A stretch of 64,000 nt of DNA, from the NCBI GenBank assembly GCA_000708835.1, contig DF237114.1:1-64000 (forward strand), given 5' to 3'. Source of the stretch: Klebsormidium nitens. Taxonomy: Eukaryota > Streptophyta > Klebsormidiophyceae > Klebsormidiales > Klebsormidiaceae. Shown here piece after piece: positions 34,901-49,200 of this stretch. The notes under the pieces were generated by a model, which worked only from the letters and a program-made list of their open reading frames with translations, made no database searches and was not told the origin of the DNA. Every line of letters starts with the position of its first letter. Within the stretch, counting starts at the first letter, position 1. The position numbers were made by a program, and so were the translations under genes.

Positions 34901-35094
34901 ACGTGGTGCGGTCTCTGGAACGAGCCTTCTCGGTACCAACCGGCGAATCGAACCGGGAGGAAAAGAGAGGGAAAGTGCGGATGAAGCTGGCCGGGGGGAA
35001 GTGGAACCGGTGTGGGCTGGTGGTCTTTCTGCAAGATGGAGACACGTGGCGCGTTTTTGGAGGCACGCAGATACAGCTGTCGGACGACCTGTGA
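31988..35094 (+). CDS. DUF1223 thioredoxin-fold protein with CSSCPP motif, 4 exons
   Basis: Exons 31988-32215, 33119-33343, 33746-33832 and 34720-35094 join in phase 0 at every junction, giving 304 residues. DUF1223 signatures are present: LILELFTSQ | GCSSCPPADDLL (Cys78, Cys81), PLVYHVDYWDHLGWTDPFG, RQRTYAEKL, VYTPQLVIQ. The CxxC sits at the thioredoxin-like active-site position. Family function is unproven, and bacterial members are often periplasmic. Here the first residues are MGACFSKG, which fits the N-myristoylation pattern (Gly2, Ser6) with Cys4 available for palmitoylation, suggesting membrane attachment rather than secretion. The C-terminal exon holds paired acidic and hydrophobic strands and WRVFGGTQIQL. 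Introns are 903, 402 and 887 bp. The start is the first ATG in a frame that gives this signal. Confidence 0.9.
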
Positions 35095-36050
35095 GGTAGC
35101 TTTGCAAGGTGACATATGCTTGCAAATTTTTAAAAGAACTATGAACTTCTGCTTGCGAAAGTCAAAGAAGTACTGGTCAATGTGTCGGTTCTTACATTAA
35201 AGCGAAGTCCCGCTTCTGGTGAACCAGACAGAAGCACAAAGTGCTGGATTGCAGACAAACAAACGTGTGTACAGATTGCAAATTATAGGTAAAAATCCTT
35301 CCCGCCGCAAAACGTGCGAGGGTTCGAAATCTGAAAGCTATGCGATGTTTTCACGTGGTCAACGTTGAGTTTGGCGAACGACTCTGCCACACCTCTCTCT
35401 CTTGTCCTTTACTCTTCTCAAGTTTCTTTACCCGTGAGCCTGTTTTTCGCGCTTAAGCGAGCAGATCGTCCACTTTCTGATTTCCTGGCTTTTAGTTTCC
35501 TGCAGCGCTTTTTTGGTAATATCGAGCAGCAACCAGCTTGATTCACAAGCGAGCCGCCTGACGGTCGTCGTAGGGCATCTGACGAGACGGTGGCATTTGT
35601 CTCTCCCTTCTCGTTGCTCTACGACGTGGACTTGTGAGTGCCAACTTCTCCCAGTTGTGAGACCAGGTTTTGCGAAACTCCTTTTTGATAACTGGTTGTG
35701 ATTGTGTCACTTTGTCAAAACCGTTCGATAATATTTTTTGTTATGGCGGCACCAGGAGAACTGCAAATTTTCCAGTTTACCAAGCAATCTCTACCGCCCG
35801 TTTATGCTCCTCTTCCAGCATCGTGCCTCTCTGCGAGTATTTGACAACCTTTGAAAGCTGGCTTGGCTGCAAGGTTCCTTGAATGGGGACCAACAGCGTC
35901 TAAGTGCTGCGAGGAATCTGGTCTCTGGGACAGCGCGACGATTGATAGCGTGTTGGTCTGGGTCTTGGAGGTTTCTCTTATTGGTCGATTGTGTTTTTAG
36001 AGACTTTCCGAGCTTCTTTGAAGGACAATCAATCACCTCTTGGACCGTGG
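35095..36050. other. No gene recognised downstream of the DUF1223 gene
   Basis: The 3' flank of the DUF1223 gene. Composition drifts toward the balanced, T-rich sequence that fills the rest of the window. No ORF above background length is supported. Confidence 0.4.
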
Positions 36051-37254
36051 CACCTGTAACCAAGATAATATGTCCAGGCAATGACAACCGCTTGACTGGT
36101 TGATCCTGGTAGCCAAAGGCGAAGTTATGCGGACCTTGAGCCACCAATTACTTCTTACTATTTTTTTCGTTCTTCTCTTCCCCTCCTTTCTTTGTTAAGG
36201 AGCGAGGCTTCAAGCTTCTCATGTCGAAAGGTCAGCTTTGCGTCCTTGTTCGCATTCGCTGGCGTCTTGTGGATAACGCAATCTTCGAAACGAAGCATGC
36301 TTGGCGCATCTTTGGTCGACAACTCTGTCAGGGGTCTCCGAATTGCAGATAGCCTTCTCAAGCGTGGCCCCGCGATTTTAAAGGATCAAGTTTGAACACG
36401 TCAAGGTGCGGTCAGCCTTTTGGAGCATTCGGCCGACATGATTAGCGGATGGGCGTAATAGTAGATGACAAAATGCCATTCGACTGCGTTCGCAGTGATT
36501 TCGTAAGCGACCGCGACTGCCTCTGGTTCTGCTGATTGGTCGCCGAGACGTCGGTATCGGAATTCTTTTTCGAGGCGGGAGCTCAATCATCGAAAGATAA
36601 TGGCATGTGGAACCGCGGCCTTCAGATTGTGCTTTGCCTTACTTCCCGCTTGTTCCTGTTCTAGCTCTTTGTTGCGATTGTACACTTCTCATGTGAAGGT
36701 CCTTTCCAAACGTCAGAAAGTTGTTTCAAATCTCTGCTGGCTCGACATGCACTTTTTGCTTCCATTCAGAGACTTGTACTGAAAAGAGCGGGCCTCTGTC
36801 TCTTCTCGTTCAATTCTTCAAATAGTGACCGGCTGCTGTCAAAGGTCAATGCTGAGTTCGTTAACCACGTTCTGGCACTGTATTTCCCCCACAGACTGAT
36901 CGGGCAAACGGAGATGGACAATTCTTCCAGAACCCACGGCAGTTTAGATGAGCACGAAAATTTGTAAGAATCTGGAATGCGCAATGTCAAGTCACTATCA
37001 GTTTCAACCAATCTTGCGGTGGTCGTAGCTTGCATTCTTTGTCAAGTATGGCAATGGCGTTCGCGTTTTGCCCGCTCATGGCTGCCAACAGGGTGGTCGG
37101 ATGTAAGCTATGAAGCCGATCAAGCTCTTGAAGCATTGTCTCTGACACCCAGCTCGACGCTAACCCGCGCTTTTACATATGAACCCGTTCGCCTCGGACC
37201 GCCGTCTTGTTGTGATCACCGTGTCTATGTTGTGCTCCATAGCGAGAAAATTTG

Positions 37255-37375
37255 GCAATGCTGAATCTCCCAGTGGCTGCTGATCACGGCAACCTGGCTG
37301 TGAATTCTTCGAAGCCAGCTCCTCACTCGGGTCGTCTGTAGACAGCTGTTAGTACCCTAAGGATCCAGGCGCAAC
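37255..37375 (+). repeat. Repeat segment Y, copy 1
   Basis: GGCAATGCTGAATC...GTGGCTGCTGATCACGGCA...AGCCAG...GGGTCGTCTGTAGACAG aligns with 41495-41625 (GGCTGCTGATTACGGCA, TAGTCGTCTGTAAACAG) and more weakly with 44190-44275 (GGCTGCTGATCAAGGCA, GGGTCGTCG). Confidence 0.7.
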
Positions 37376-38204
37376 ATGTCCAGTCTGAGCAGCGGGGCTT
37401 TGCCCCCTCGTAGACTCTTCCTGGTTGTCAAAACCTGTCAGAACAGTGGCGTTTGGAGTTTGTGATTGGCATCGCGACGCTTGTCGAGAAGCAACGCCTT
37501 GATATTCATCCACCTACGGACGTTCGTATGGCAACTGAATACTGTACCGGAGAGAGTGCGTCAGCCGTGCGTCCTTCAAGTTTAGGCAGGTACAAAATGG
37601 CCGGGTATCAAGACGTCAATGTAGTGAGTCATCCATTAGTGCGTCTCTTTGTTCAACAATGTTATTCTGTCCGTCTGGTTCAGAACGGGTGCTGAGTCCG
37701 GCCGTCCAGCGTTGACGAAGCAGAAAATCTTTGACTTCCGTGCGGGCAGCACGCTTTTAACGCTTAAAGTTTGCCACGCGGTTGCCTTCGTCGATAATGA
37801 AACTGCGACTTGCGATTGTGAGTGCTCTTTCTGGCTTTTTTCTTGCGACTAAACATGACCGCGTCTCCTCAAGTCGGCCCTGACGATCTCTCCTCCTCTG
37901 TTGGAGGAAGTTTTGGAGCATATCGACCTGAGCCGCGTGGACCCGTTTTTGCCGGTCCTTCCGTTAAAAGTTATCGCACTTCATGAACGCCTGAGCAGTA
38001 CTGGTGGCGAGAGCGGCATGATTGACTGCAAGTATAAGCAGAGTTCCAGGTCATCCTACCCCGCAATCAGGGTTCTGTATCTATACCTTAACTGGGCTTT
38101 TCAAACGAAGCCGCGCACAACTTGGGCCCGCTTCATTTCGACCTTGAAAAATAAGCAGCCGTTGGGTCGCTGGCTATCTGTCATTGCGCATGCCCTTTGA
38201 TTTA

Positions 38205-38760
38205 CTCATCAAAATTACCGCCCTCAGTACACTGTTACTACGTGTTGTTCTGCCGTTATGCCTTCTGTTTACCTTTGCGTTTTGCGCAGTGTCTGGTCCC
38301 TAATCATGGTCGTCAGAAGACCACTGTCTTGAAACAACAGCACATTTGACGTATCTTTTTCTCAGAAACATGATTCTTCTCCAGGAGATCTCACACGGTG
38401 TTTCACCTTTTATCATTTGCACCCACTCCACTACCAAGAGCAGGCCGAGCTGTCTGGGCAACGATGAGCTCATGAGATGCGCAATCACAGCGCAGATACC
38501 TTTCCAAGTCCGGCTCTGAGCCATGGCCAGAGCTTTGAGTTGCCTTCAATCCTTTCGCGTTCGCTCTCCGCCTCGTCCCTACGCGGACTTTGAACGAGGG
38601 ATAGGCGGATGCTTCCGCACCTGGCGACTGAGACCAACGCGCATAAACAGCATTTCCGGTCGCCGAGACTTACACGATTTGACTTATTGCAGCGACGGTA
38701 ACAGCCGGTCTTGCAGGTTTGAGGCCGCCGTGACAGAGTCGAGCATCACAACCAGATCAA
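38205..38760 (+). repeat. Repeat segment Z, copy 1
   Basis: It shares long interrupted similarity with 42655-43215: AAAATTACCGCCCTC / AAAATTGCCGCCCTC, CAGAAGACCACTGT, ACGGTGTTTCACCTTTT, ACGATGAGCT, CTACGCGGACTTTGAA, GGATGCTTCCGCAC, CGGTCGCCGAGA, TGCAGCGAC and AGCCGGTCTTGCAG, in the same order. The offset is about 4.45 kb. Confidence 0.8.
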
Positions 38761-41489
38761 CACCTTATGTGTCCTAGGTCTAGTAGGTCTATGAAGAGTA
38801 TACGTTACGGATTGTCAAGGCACTCACTGCTGTGCTTTGTGCTTCGTGTCGGAATCCCTCTGTAGAGGGATCCCTTGCTTCACGACTGTTAATAGAGCTG
38901 ACACAGGCTCGTATTTGGACCAGCGAGGCATAGACTTACACAAGGGTTTCCAGCGAAGTACGGCCCATCAAGGCGTGGCCCCCGCAGTATGGGACACAAG
39001 CTCGAAAACAGAAATCAGTTCTGCCCAATGCGATACCCAGCTGAGGGTGCGAGTCAGGGATGCTCCTCTTGCGTGCCACGTGGATCCGGCCGGGCGGACG
39101 CCTTCGGACGGCCGGAACGGATGCAGCGGAAGCGGACGTCAGGAACGGACGTGTTTGTGCGTCCACGTGGAAGGAGTGCTTGAATGAACGGCGTTCAAGG
39201 CCGACGATTTCAGGTATGACGTCAGCTTTTCTTGTGTGATTTTATCTCTGCATTGCATGGCCCCGGTCGTTGAGTTCTTACACGAACAATCGAAAAGGGC
39301 CCTTTCCTCCGTCACAATTGTAATATTTTGGTGTGTTACAAGACTGTACTTCTTGCGTCAGCCAAAAGGTTTCCACTTAAAAGGGTCGTCCTTTAATTTG
39401 TTTTCGCCCTCGTTGACCGATTTTGTGGATTCCTGTCAAAAATTCACGCTGAAACTCGCCAATGACGCTTTGACACTGCGCTACTGCCCAGAGCTTGTCT
39501 TTGGCAAGTAGGCGAAGTTCTTCCGACAGCGAGTCGGCTGCTTCTGAAGATAAAGGATCTGCAGTGACTTGTTTTCTGGTCTATATGTTGCTAATGTTGC
39601 CACTACCGTTTTCCTATCAAGACCTCCTTTGGGTGTAGGGAATGAGGTTCTGCGTTTATAGCTGCTCACAGCAACCACAAACTTTCGACAGTCGCGCCTT
39701 CAAATCATGTAAAGAAATTCTGGAAGACTAGCAGCTGGACACTCGGCCTGCTCGCTTTGAAAGTCTTCTCCTGAAAATCCTGTCTTGGTTTGTTTCGCTT
39801 TATAGTCAAGACACCTTGACAATGCCGAACACAGCATGGCTGCCAAGTTTGGCCGGCCATCTCAAGGGCATTCGCACAGATCTCCAAGCCAGGGTAAGAC
39901 TAAGTCGTCCGTGCAAGTGGACAGCTATTTACTGTTTTGTGAAAGGTCCAGACGCAGGGCCCTCTTTTTCACGAGATCGGGGTCTCGTTGTGGCAGGAGT
40001 GCGCGTTCAATGACAGCGGTACCATCGACTGTAGGTTGAAACCAGAACCACCCGCCAAGCCAGGTCTTCAGTATCTGAAAATTGGCTTTTTAAAGAAACC
40101 CTCGCACCCTTGCACCCTCTAAAGTTGCAAAACGCGCAACTATTGGGAACACCGGCTGAGGATTCCTGGAGAAGTCGGTTTGCAGTGCGGTAAACTATAC
40201 CGCTGCCCCTGCCAGCTTGCTCCCTCCCGACCTTGCAGAACGTACTTTTGTAGGGTCGCCGGCTGATGCTCTTACATGCGATAGAGGTATCGGTGGGAGT
40301 CATGACACGTGGTATGTGCGCGTCTTCGGAAAGTACACCGGAACTGCGGCCATCATCTTTTAATACCTGTTTTCTGACCCTGTTGCTTCTCGTTGTTTGC
40401 ATTTTCGCCAATGGCACGTCACGTAAGTAGGGTCATGCTAGCTTCACTATTTATACCACACTCTTTGACGTGCGCTCAAAAATAGTCTTAACCCATATTT
40501 CACCTGCATCTGCCTTTGAGCGGTGCTGTGCTGTTTGGCCACGATGAGCTTTGGCATGCGCAGAATATTACGCACGATCTGGTTTGAACTCAGAGCCATG
40601 TCCTGGACCTTCAATTTCTGCGAGCGCTTTTACGTTTCTGTTTCGGGTCTTAGCGGAGTCCTGGAATAGGTTCTGGGCGGATGCGTCCGCACTCGAGGAG
40701 GACGCCTTTTCGACGGCTGGAACGGGTGCAGCGAAACGGACAGGCCGAAACGGATGCAGCGGAACCGGACTTGCTGTAGAACAACGGACGGACGCGTCCG
40801 TGGGGTCCATGTGGAAGCAACGGGAAAGCGTGAAGCGCGTTCCAGGCGAGACTCTCAGAAGCTGAACGTGTCTTGCTCCGGCCTTTTCGTTTTCTTTGAA
40901 CCGGCCTGGACGGGTTCAGTCGTACGATTGCGGAAGGTAACGCTCCTTCTCCTCCATTCGAGCTTTGTGAGATATATTGGTGCTGACGTAACTCGCAGTG
41001 CTGGCGTCGGAGGCTTTCTGTAACGAGAGCGGCTCTTTCTGTGCCTTATCCTGTCTCTGACTTCAATGTCGAGATTAGACCATGCCGTCGAACGTCCACT
41101 TAAAGCTCGTCGAGAAGCTTCGACAACAAACCAATTCCCACGGACCCATCGGGGCTACGAACAAACTTATCGAATTGTGAAGAAAAGGAAAGGTCATTTG
41201 ACGTGTTGCCGTTTCCCTCCTTCGTTTTCTGCCATGATTCCCCCATCATTTGGCGGTAACAGAAGCATGTTTTCATGTACTCGGGGCAATGAACGTTCTC
41301 CTTTGTGGCTGCTGATTACAGCCACACCTGTCCTTGAATCACAGTGAAAGCCAATCTAAGTTATGTAGCAATCATCTCCGACGACCAGCTCGGAAAACGA
41401 TTTGATTCTTTTCAGGATTCAGCTTGCCTTGGATACCTTGGATAACTTGGTTTGATCGAATTGTCTAAGCGAGTATGTTTCAATAGCGA

Positions 41490-41625
41490 CAGACCTTGGT
41501 AGTGCCGAGATTCTCAATGGCTGCTGATTACGGCAGCTGGGCAGCTCTGTTCTCGGCGCCAGGTGCTCATCCTAGTCGTCTGTAAACAGTTATGAGTATT
41601 CCAGAAAAGTCCAGGCCAGGCACAA
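41490..41625 (+). repeat. Repeat segment Y, copy 2
   Basis: Partner of 37255-37375. The offset is about 4.24 kb, close to the 4.45-kb offset of the neighbouring segment pair, as expected for one tandem duplication with internal indels. Confidence 0.7.
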
Positions 41626-42089
41626 TACGCAGAATTTCAGCAGCGACCCGGCGTTGGCCTTCGGTCTTTTCCTCGTCAGCTTCCTGTTTTTGTCACTGTC
41701 TGAGTAGTGGCTTTTGAAGCATGTAACTTGTATTGCGACGCTTTTCGACGAAAAATCCCCTGGTAATTACTGGCAGCGAGTACGCGGTTTGCGTGGCAAG
41801 TGCTCATTGTCCCGACCGTGCGCCACTCAAGTTTAGATGGATGGGGAGATCATTACACTTTTCCTTCAGCGCGGTTCTCGGAGTTGGTAATGACTCACTC
41901 GTCTGGCTAAGAACCGGTAATAAATTCACTGCCGTCTGCCGTCAAGGAAGCTACAAGCCTTTGACATTTGTGTCAGCACTTTCAATGCCTCGACACGCGC
42001 TTGCATACCATCGAAATCTGATTTGCTTTTTGCGGCCGGGATGCCGTTGTTAGTGGTAATTGTTCTTTACCGCGTCCATCGAGTGTTAC

Positions 42090-42300
42090 AGTGACGTCAG
42101 TCGGCTCTGACGGTCTCCATTCCTCTGTCGGAGAACTGACGTCGTCAGATCGACCCGAGCCTTGTGGCCATGTATTCAAATTTCAATCTAGGTGAGTCAG
42201 TCGGCTCCGACAATTTTCACTCTTGTCGGAGGATTGGACTCGCGCCACGTGACCGCATTGGTAAATCTTCGAGTGACGTTAGTCGGCTCTGACGAACGCG
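42090..42300 (+). repeat. Three local repeats with small hairpins
   Basis: GTCAGTCGGCTCTGACG (42096), GTCAGTCGGCTCCGACA (42196) and GTTAGTCGGCTCTGACG (42278) recur 80-100 bp apart. In the middle copy CTCCGACAA...TTGTCGGAG can form a 9-bp perfect stem with a 9-nt loop. The first copy forms a similar stem with one wobble pair. Confidence 0.65.
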
Positions 42301-42654
42301 GGCCACTCCTCTGCCCGAGGATAGAGCCCAGGAGCCACATCCGAGCCACGTTGCCGCAGCTTCCCTGGTCCATCTCTTGGAGTATTGTACTCAATGATTG
42401 CGTGAGCTTTTACTGCGGTGATAGAAGCGGCCGACACGAACAATTGCAAAGCTGTCATCGAGCGAAAAGCACGTGGCAGGTCCTATGCGACTCTGACATT
42501 GGGGTTTCGTACTTCCGGAGCGGCCCGCGTGCCTTTCGGGCAAATTGCGGAAGCAAGAGCCCACTCCCGCCCAACCTTGCAAACTGTCGCTCGCCACTAG
42601 CATCTTGGGTCGTTGTTGACTGTACTTGCGCGGGTGCCCTTTCTTGATCATATA

Positions 42655-43215
42655 CATGCCCAAAATTGCCGCCCTCGGTTCGAAATCATGTATTGTCTTG
42701 CCATGATGCTTTCCCTCGAGCTTGCGTTCCTGCGTTACGGCCGCGTCACGCAATCATGGTATCAGAAGACCACTGTTTTCAAATAATAGCCCGTCTGTGG
42801 TAACTTTGTTCCAGTACACTGTTCCGATCTGGGGATCTCGAACGGTGTTTCACCTTTTCTCATTCGCATCCACTCTTTTACCAAAAGCAGGCCCGGTGGG
42901 CCGGGCTGTAGGCGCAACGATGAGCTTCTGTGGTGCGCGCGGGGCCGGGAAAATGGCGCAATCTTTGTTTCAACGTCTAATAGCTCTGAGCCGCTTCCAG
43001 TAGATTGAATTGGCCTCACTCTTTCTGTTAATCTGCTCCCCGCTTCGTCTACGCGGACTTTGAAAGAGGGTGGGGGGGATGCTTCCGCACTCGGCGATGA
43101 GAAAGCAGCTTTCCCGGTCGCCGAGAAACACGAGTTGAATTAGTGCAGCGACAATCATAGCCGGTCTTGCAGCTTCGAGGACCTCGCAACAGAGCTGAGT
43201 GCGTCGCAACTATTT
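42655..43215 (+). repeat. Repeat segment Z, copy 2
   Basis: Partner of 38205-38760. A third and a fourth, more diverged, relative of its final part lie at 45590-45715 and 52105-52235, recognised by GTCGCC followed by TGCAGCGAC and a second cysteine codon. Confidence 0.8.
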
Positions 43216-46200
43216 CAACGCCCTTTCTGAGAGCGTCTTGTAAGACTTATTCTAACAGAACTGTCAAGGAGTTGCTGCGCTTTACAAGGCTTCGCTTGGT
43301 TTGGCACTTTCGAAACAGCTGCAACAGATCCTTTTTGGAGGCATGCACAAGTTTCATTAGGGTGTGCGATTTCCAGAATCTGTTGTCCCAGCTCCTTAAT
43401 TTGAGCTTGCCACGTGGACAAACCAGGTCGGGCGGGCGCCTTTTGATGGCCGGAACCGGAAGCGGCAGAAGCGGATCAATCAAAAGTAGAGCGATGGAAG
43501 AACACTGATGTCCGCATATTTGCCACATTAATAAGCGACACCAGACTGTATGATTACGTGTCAGGCCTACTAGGCCTAATAGGCTTTCAAATATGAATAC
43601 TCTCTTTTTCCAAGATCTGCGGATGGGTCCGGTCGTCCGTTTATCATCTGAAAGGCGGCACACCATCTCCTTGTCCGAGACTTGAAAGTTTGTGTATTGG
43701 CTTACAACATGTTACTCTTGGCACCGGAGCCTCTTGCCAAATAGAGCGGCTTTTTTTGCGTCTCTTTATTCTTCTCTTATAGACCACCGGGTTTTGTTTA
43801 CTGAGCTTGTTAAAATCTGGTCTAGAAACTGCCAATGAGGATTTGACACCACGATACCGCCCAAGAACTGGGCAATAACGATTGGCAATCCTTCAGAGTC
43901 GACAGCAAGTCGGATGGAGAGAATCTTTGAACTACTATATCCACTTTCTATGACCGTGCCTGCCACTTTTCGTTTCCTATTTATCAGGTTGATTCGTAAA
44001 TATAGGCAAGGCAGAATGCTTCTATGGCTGCGCGCTGATCACAGCCACGTCCTCTTTCAGGAATCCTTATTGAGCCATGTGAACAACATCACCAATGCCT
44101 AGCTTGGAAACTCGCTCGTTCTAAGTCACCCCCGCCCTTCGGGAGTCTTGTTCATAGAATCCCATTTGTGTTCCATCCGCAAAACCCTGGCAATGCTCAA
44201 TTTCCTAAGGCTGCTGATCAAGGCAACTTGGTAAGTCTATTTGCGGAAGCCAGGGCCTAGTGATCCGGGTCGTCGCGAATGAAAGATTCTTGGACCTTTC
44301 CCTGAGATTGCTGCTTGCGCGATTGTACAATGTTTCTTATGATCGGGGTTTTGCACACTTTGGGCCCTTTCCTCCGACGTCAGCTGCCTGCGAATATCGC
44401 GTCAGATTGATTGTGATAGAGTCCTGTGACATGAAAAGTATTGCCTCAGCGGTTCTTCATCAAGAAGGCAAGTCCTTACTGGGTTAGTTGGATTCAACGT
44501 TCTTCTTTCTGAAACGGCTCTGTGTCTGACTGTCATCCGTTTGGCTCAGAACGCGCGCTGACTCCTCGTTCGGCGACAGCAAACCAAAGGTTTTAAATCC
44601 CGTCTATGCAATTTGAGGGTTCCGTATGCGTTGGTTCTCGAACCTCTGGCTCATTTTCTGTGACCAGAGTGCAGCTGTTCTCTTCTTCTGCCCGAAATCA
44701 CCGCGTCTTCTCAATTCGGCGACCCCTCGCAACTGTCCACTCGTCTGTGGAAGGGAAGCAGAAGAGATTGACCCGAGCCGTCTCGACGCATCGTTTCCCG
44801 GTCCTTCCTTAGAGACTGTCGTACGGTTGGTGAATGGGTGACTGACGGTAATGAAAGCGGTTATCGGCATGGGGAGCGGTACGATTGTCTGCATGAACGA
44901 CCAGTCGAAAGATCATCCGCTGAGCCTGCTTTGAGTTTTTTCATAGGCTTGCCATCAACAACCTAGCCTTACTTTGAGTAAAGCCCTCGCACCTTCTGCT
45001 CTTGCAGAGCAGGCAACTCTTGAGTCTGGGCTGATTTTGTTACAAGAAACTTAGTGGAGGTTGTCCGTCAAATGCTCGTGACCCTTCAAAACTTGCACCA
45101 TCTCAATCTTGCAAAAAGAGCGACTGTCTGATTGGCCGACTGCCAGCGTTTGTCCCGGGTTTCAGAAATCCAATACTACAGTAGTAATCTTCGGCGTAAC
45201 TTTCTTCACAGAAATACCAGAAGTGCCCATCTTAAAGGTATCTCGCATCACATACTTGCTGTCGATTCAAGTGCACTGGTTTGAGACCACAGCACTTTGA
45301 AGCGAAGTCGACGTGACTCCGTGTGATTTAGAATCCATTTGATTAAATCTAGGCATAACATCCTAGCAGATCGAAGAATGTTTCACCTGCTTTTTGCCTC
45401 CTGAACTACTACAACACTGGAGCGGGGCTGTGCCGGCCACCGTCTGGCAACGATGAGCTTTTGGAATGCGCCACATCTCACGCACAGAATGGATGCTGGT
45501 ATGGCTCTGAGCTTTGGTTCGCCGGCCTTTTTGCGCCTCGCTCAGTAGGTCATCTCTAAGCAGAGTTTTCTCGAGGGGCGGCGTGTCGGCACTCAACGAC
45601 CGAGAAGTGCTATGCAACTTTCTCAGTCGCCGACTTCCTCCCGAGCTGATTGATTGCAGCGACATGTTCAGTTGATATTGCAGATCCGAGGACGCCGCCA
45701 TAAGTGTGCATCCCCTCCAGATCAACGCTTTCTAAAGATTAATCACACGAATTTCTCGAATTAATGAGAAGGCACCAGAATGACACCTGTTTTAGACGTG
45801 CCCACAAATTTTTATCGGGTCAATCCTTGGTACGTAAGCACGGGACTTTTTTGGTCCGAACGCGCGCTTTATCTCAGCTTATTATGCGACATCAGCCTTT
45901 GAGTCGCAGCTGATTTGAATTTAACTCTTCTAAAACTTCCTGCGTCTTGCTGATCTCTCACGTGCTCTCCGAGTACGTAGTTGATCGGAGCATGCCTGGA
46001 TTGCAGACTCGCTTTCTTGCGTCGAAGCACAAATCGGGGTCGAAAACTCTGGGCCTACAATATTCTTGACTTCCCAAGCTCAGTCCAGTCGATTCAAGGT
46101 GTTCGTGTCTCGCTGGTCAACCTTAGCCCGTCTTTCAGATGAACACACGTCAACACGTCGAACGCTCAGGCAATTCTGCTGCAACGTACACCACCCGTCC

Positions 46201-49200
46201 GGCTGCGTATCTTCAGAGGATCGGCAATGACGGCTCTTCCGTGATCTTGATCAAAATTGATCATGCAAGAGGGAGAGTGTGATTGAGCCTCCTCGGCTCG
46301 CCGTTCCACAGCATTCACATTTTCTGCGGAATTACTGCAGCTTCAAGGGAAGTTTGCGAAAACTTCAATGTTGAGGTGCTTTTAAATGTCAACACCGTAT
46401 CGTTTATCTCGACATGCTTTTATACTCGTAGATTCTGTTCCAAATAAAGCAGTAGAATAGAAATAGCGTATCGATGAGTCGGGCAGAATCTGCCCAACAC
46501 TTTTGTGGCTTTGTATCCGTTCCCGTCCTCGCTTCTCTTAATCGGGATTATCCGAGTCCGTTCTGCCTTTTCCGGCTCTTCGTTTCTCGCATCTCTTTTC
46601 CAAAACTAATCTGGTGCCATGCCTAGCTATGCATGATGCCATTTGTGAGGTACCTACGTCGGCCTTTTGGTTTCCCATGAAATGAACGCGGCAGCGTGCT
46701 CTGCGCAATCGAGCTGCAGCTTTTTGTTCTCTGCCCGTTATCCTTGACTGCAGATTGCGTTACATTCAGCGAGGCAGATTCAGCGTGCCTAGTAATATTG
46801 GGCCATAATCGACGAGCTCCGCTTGCGTTTGTGAGGCGCAGCGACCTCTCCTTCCGCCGTTTGAGCCACATTCTAGAGGCTTGCATGTTATCATCTAGAT
46901 GGCCCTCTGACTACATCTGACATCCTCGACGTGTCGTCCTCACTGCATATCATGAGCCACTGAGAGCGGTAAGACTCGAAACCGGTCCGGGAAAACACCG
47001 GCCCGGGCTTTACCTAAGCCCAGGCTCCTAGTCTCAGTGCAGTGCTATTCTTATCTGATCGTATCCCTGGGGGTTCGCCAGGGAACTACGGTCCCCAGAT
47101 TGCCCGGTCTGGATCCCCGGTTTTGGAAAACCACCATTTCTCCCTGTGGTGTCGTCAGGACTGCCTGTTCCGAGCTACACTCTCGTTGCTTCACTTTTCG
47201 CTTTCTTCCTGCGACGGCTTCCCTAAAAACGAGGATTCGTGCCCACCTTCAAGGCTATACAAGTTGCAACTTCTTCATTCAATCATCTTCACCGCTCTGC
47301 TTTGCCGTCGCTGAATGTCGGCACCGGGACAATCAACGGCCAGAAGCATTTTCATGGATATTATACCAGATTATCGACCCTGCTGGAAAAGATTCACGGG
47401 CTCTTCGCAACCTGTGGCTTCTAATGATTATGTGCCCCCGGCCAGTCAATCGGCTCATGACCGCAGATCAGCCCAGAAAAGAGGGTTCAAAGGGCTTTGT
47501 CTTTGTTTCCTACAAAAGCTGCACTTGGACGCGTGAGCCCAGCGCTTTTGTGGGACCCTAGCTTACTGTTGCGGCAAAGACGACCCACTCTTGCCGCACA
47601 CGAGCGGCAGTACGCCTCCTGATGCAGAGCCTTCCGCTGAGCCGCATGCGTATCTGCATGACTTTCTTTACATTATGCTAAATGCCTCAAGAAGTAGATG
47701 TGGCAAATGACGAACCCAATTTGCTGCGCGATTTTACCAACTTCTCGCCGATGGTTGCTAAGCCAAGTCTCACTAATTAAGATCGTCTTCTTAAGCACGT
47801 TTGGCACCTGGCAATCAACCTTCTGGAGGGGAATATTACGCTTGCTTTACTAACGACCACTGGCAATAGTCTCTAAGCTTCCTGAGACTTGCGCATTTGC
47901 TTTTGAAATTCGAATAAACCTGAATTCAAAGCATTCTCTAATTGCATGGTCCAGTATTATGGCTCTCTAGGTCTGGCTTTTTGAAATGCTGCCGAGGGCT
48001 GATGGCCCTCAAAGGGACACTATCTCACGAGCATTTGCACCGCTGTGAGAAAATTCTCCAGCTTTCCCGTTTGACGACCCCTGTAAGGGCACGTACGACC
48101 GTCACTCGAACGGTTGCAGTCAGACGCTCATTCACTTTTGCTTAAACATCTTTCAAAGAATCGAGCGTTCCTAGCCCCCACCCAAGAAAAAGACAAATCA
48201 GGACCGACAGGACCGTCTTCTCTCCTCACCGCTCATGGCTACAATCATGTATCTGCCAATCCTTGCTGACGGGCTGCATGTCTTGGCCATGTATCGAAAC
48301 CGAAAAGCACTTACGATTCATAAGCGTACTGCAAAAGGCTGCTGTCGTTACTTTGTTCTCCGAGCTCGTTTTCCCAATGAACGTGCGCTCTTTCAAAATA
48401 GGTCGCGCGATGTCCTTTATGTTCTCTCAGGGTTTACCCGTCGCTTGTCCAACAGTGCTTAGCACGTTTACGAAGGCCTTTTTCGCTACCAGCCGTTTTC
48501 CAGGGCTTCACCTGTTTAAAGTCACATTGTCCCTCAGCGTGGCAGCTAGCTCTTGACCGGCCTTCCGTTTCTGGCAACGACGAGCTCGAGATATGCGCCA
48601 AGATTCGCGCAAACGTCTCGGAGATTGAGTCGGAGCCACAGTCATTGACAAGCAGCCTTGCAAGCTATGAAGGATACATTCCGGTTCGCTTCATGTCCTT
48701 CTCATCGGATGTCCTTCGATTTTCCCCTAGGCGAGCTTGAACGAGCCGTTCCTGCCATCAGTCCGTCTCTTAGGACACTGCTGCGAAAGGCTCTGACTTA
48801 AGTAAAGCAAAGCTATGTAGTACGAGTCCGCCGTCCTCCTCAACAGAGATGTTTGCACAACACAACAAAGAGAGGCTTTAGCGGGCATAAATCTTCTCCA
48901 GCCCCATTCGCTAAAGTTAGCTCCTATACCCGTCCGGAAAGCCCTTAACAGCTCCTTCCTACAACGTTTGAACCAGTAGTCAAAACTTTGGGCACGGTGT
49001 TGGTATGTCTTCTGCAGAAAGATAGTCCCATGCATGGTAAAGACGAGACTGTCTAACGCTTACATTGGAAGTCAGACTTCGGGACATCGAGCCGCTCTCT
49101 GCTCTGTAGATAAACGTTTCTTCCTGTTCCCTCTTTACGGACTACACCTTGCACGCGGGTATTATGAGCGTGGTGCCGCTCCGTTTGGATCTCTCAATCG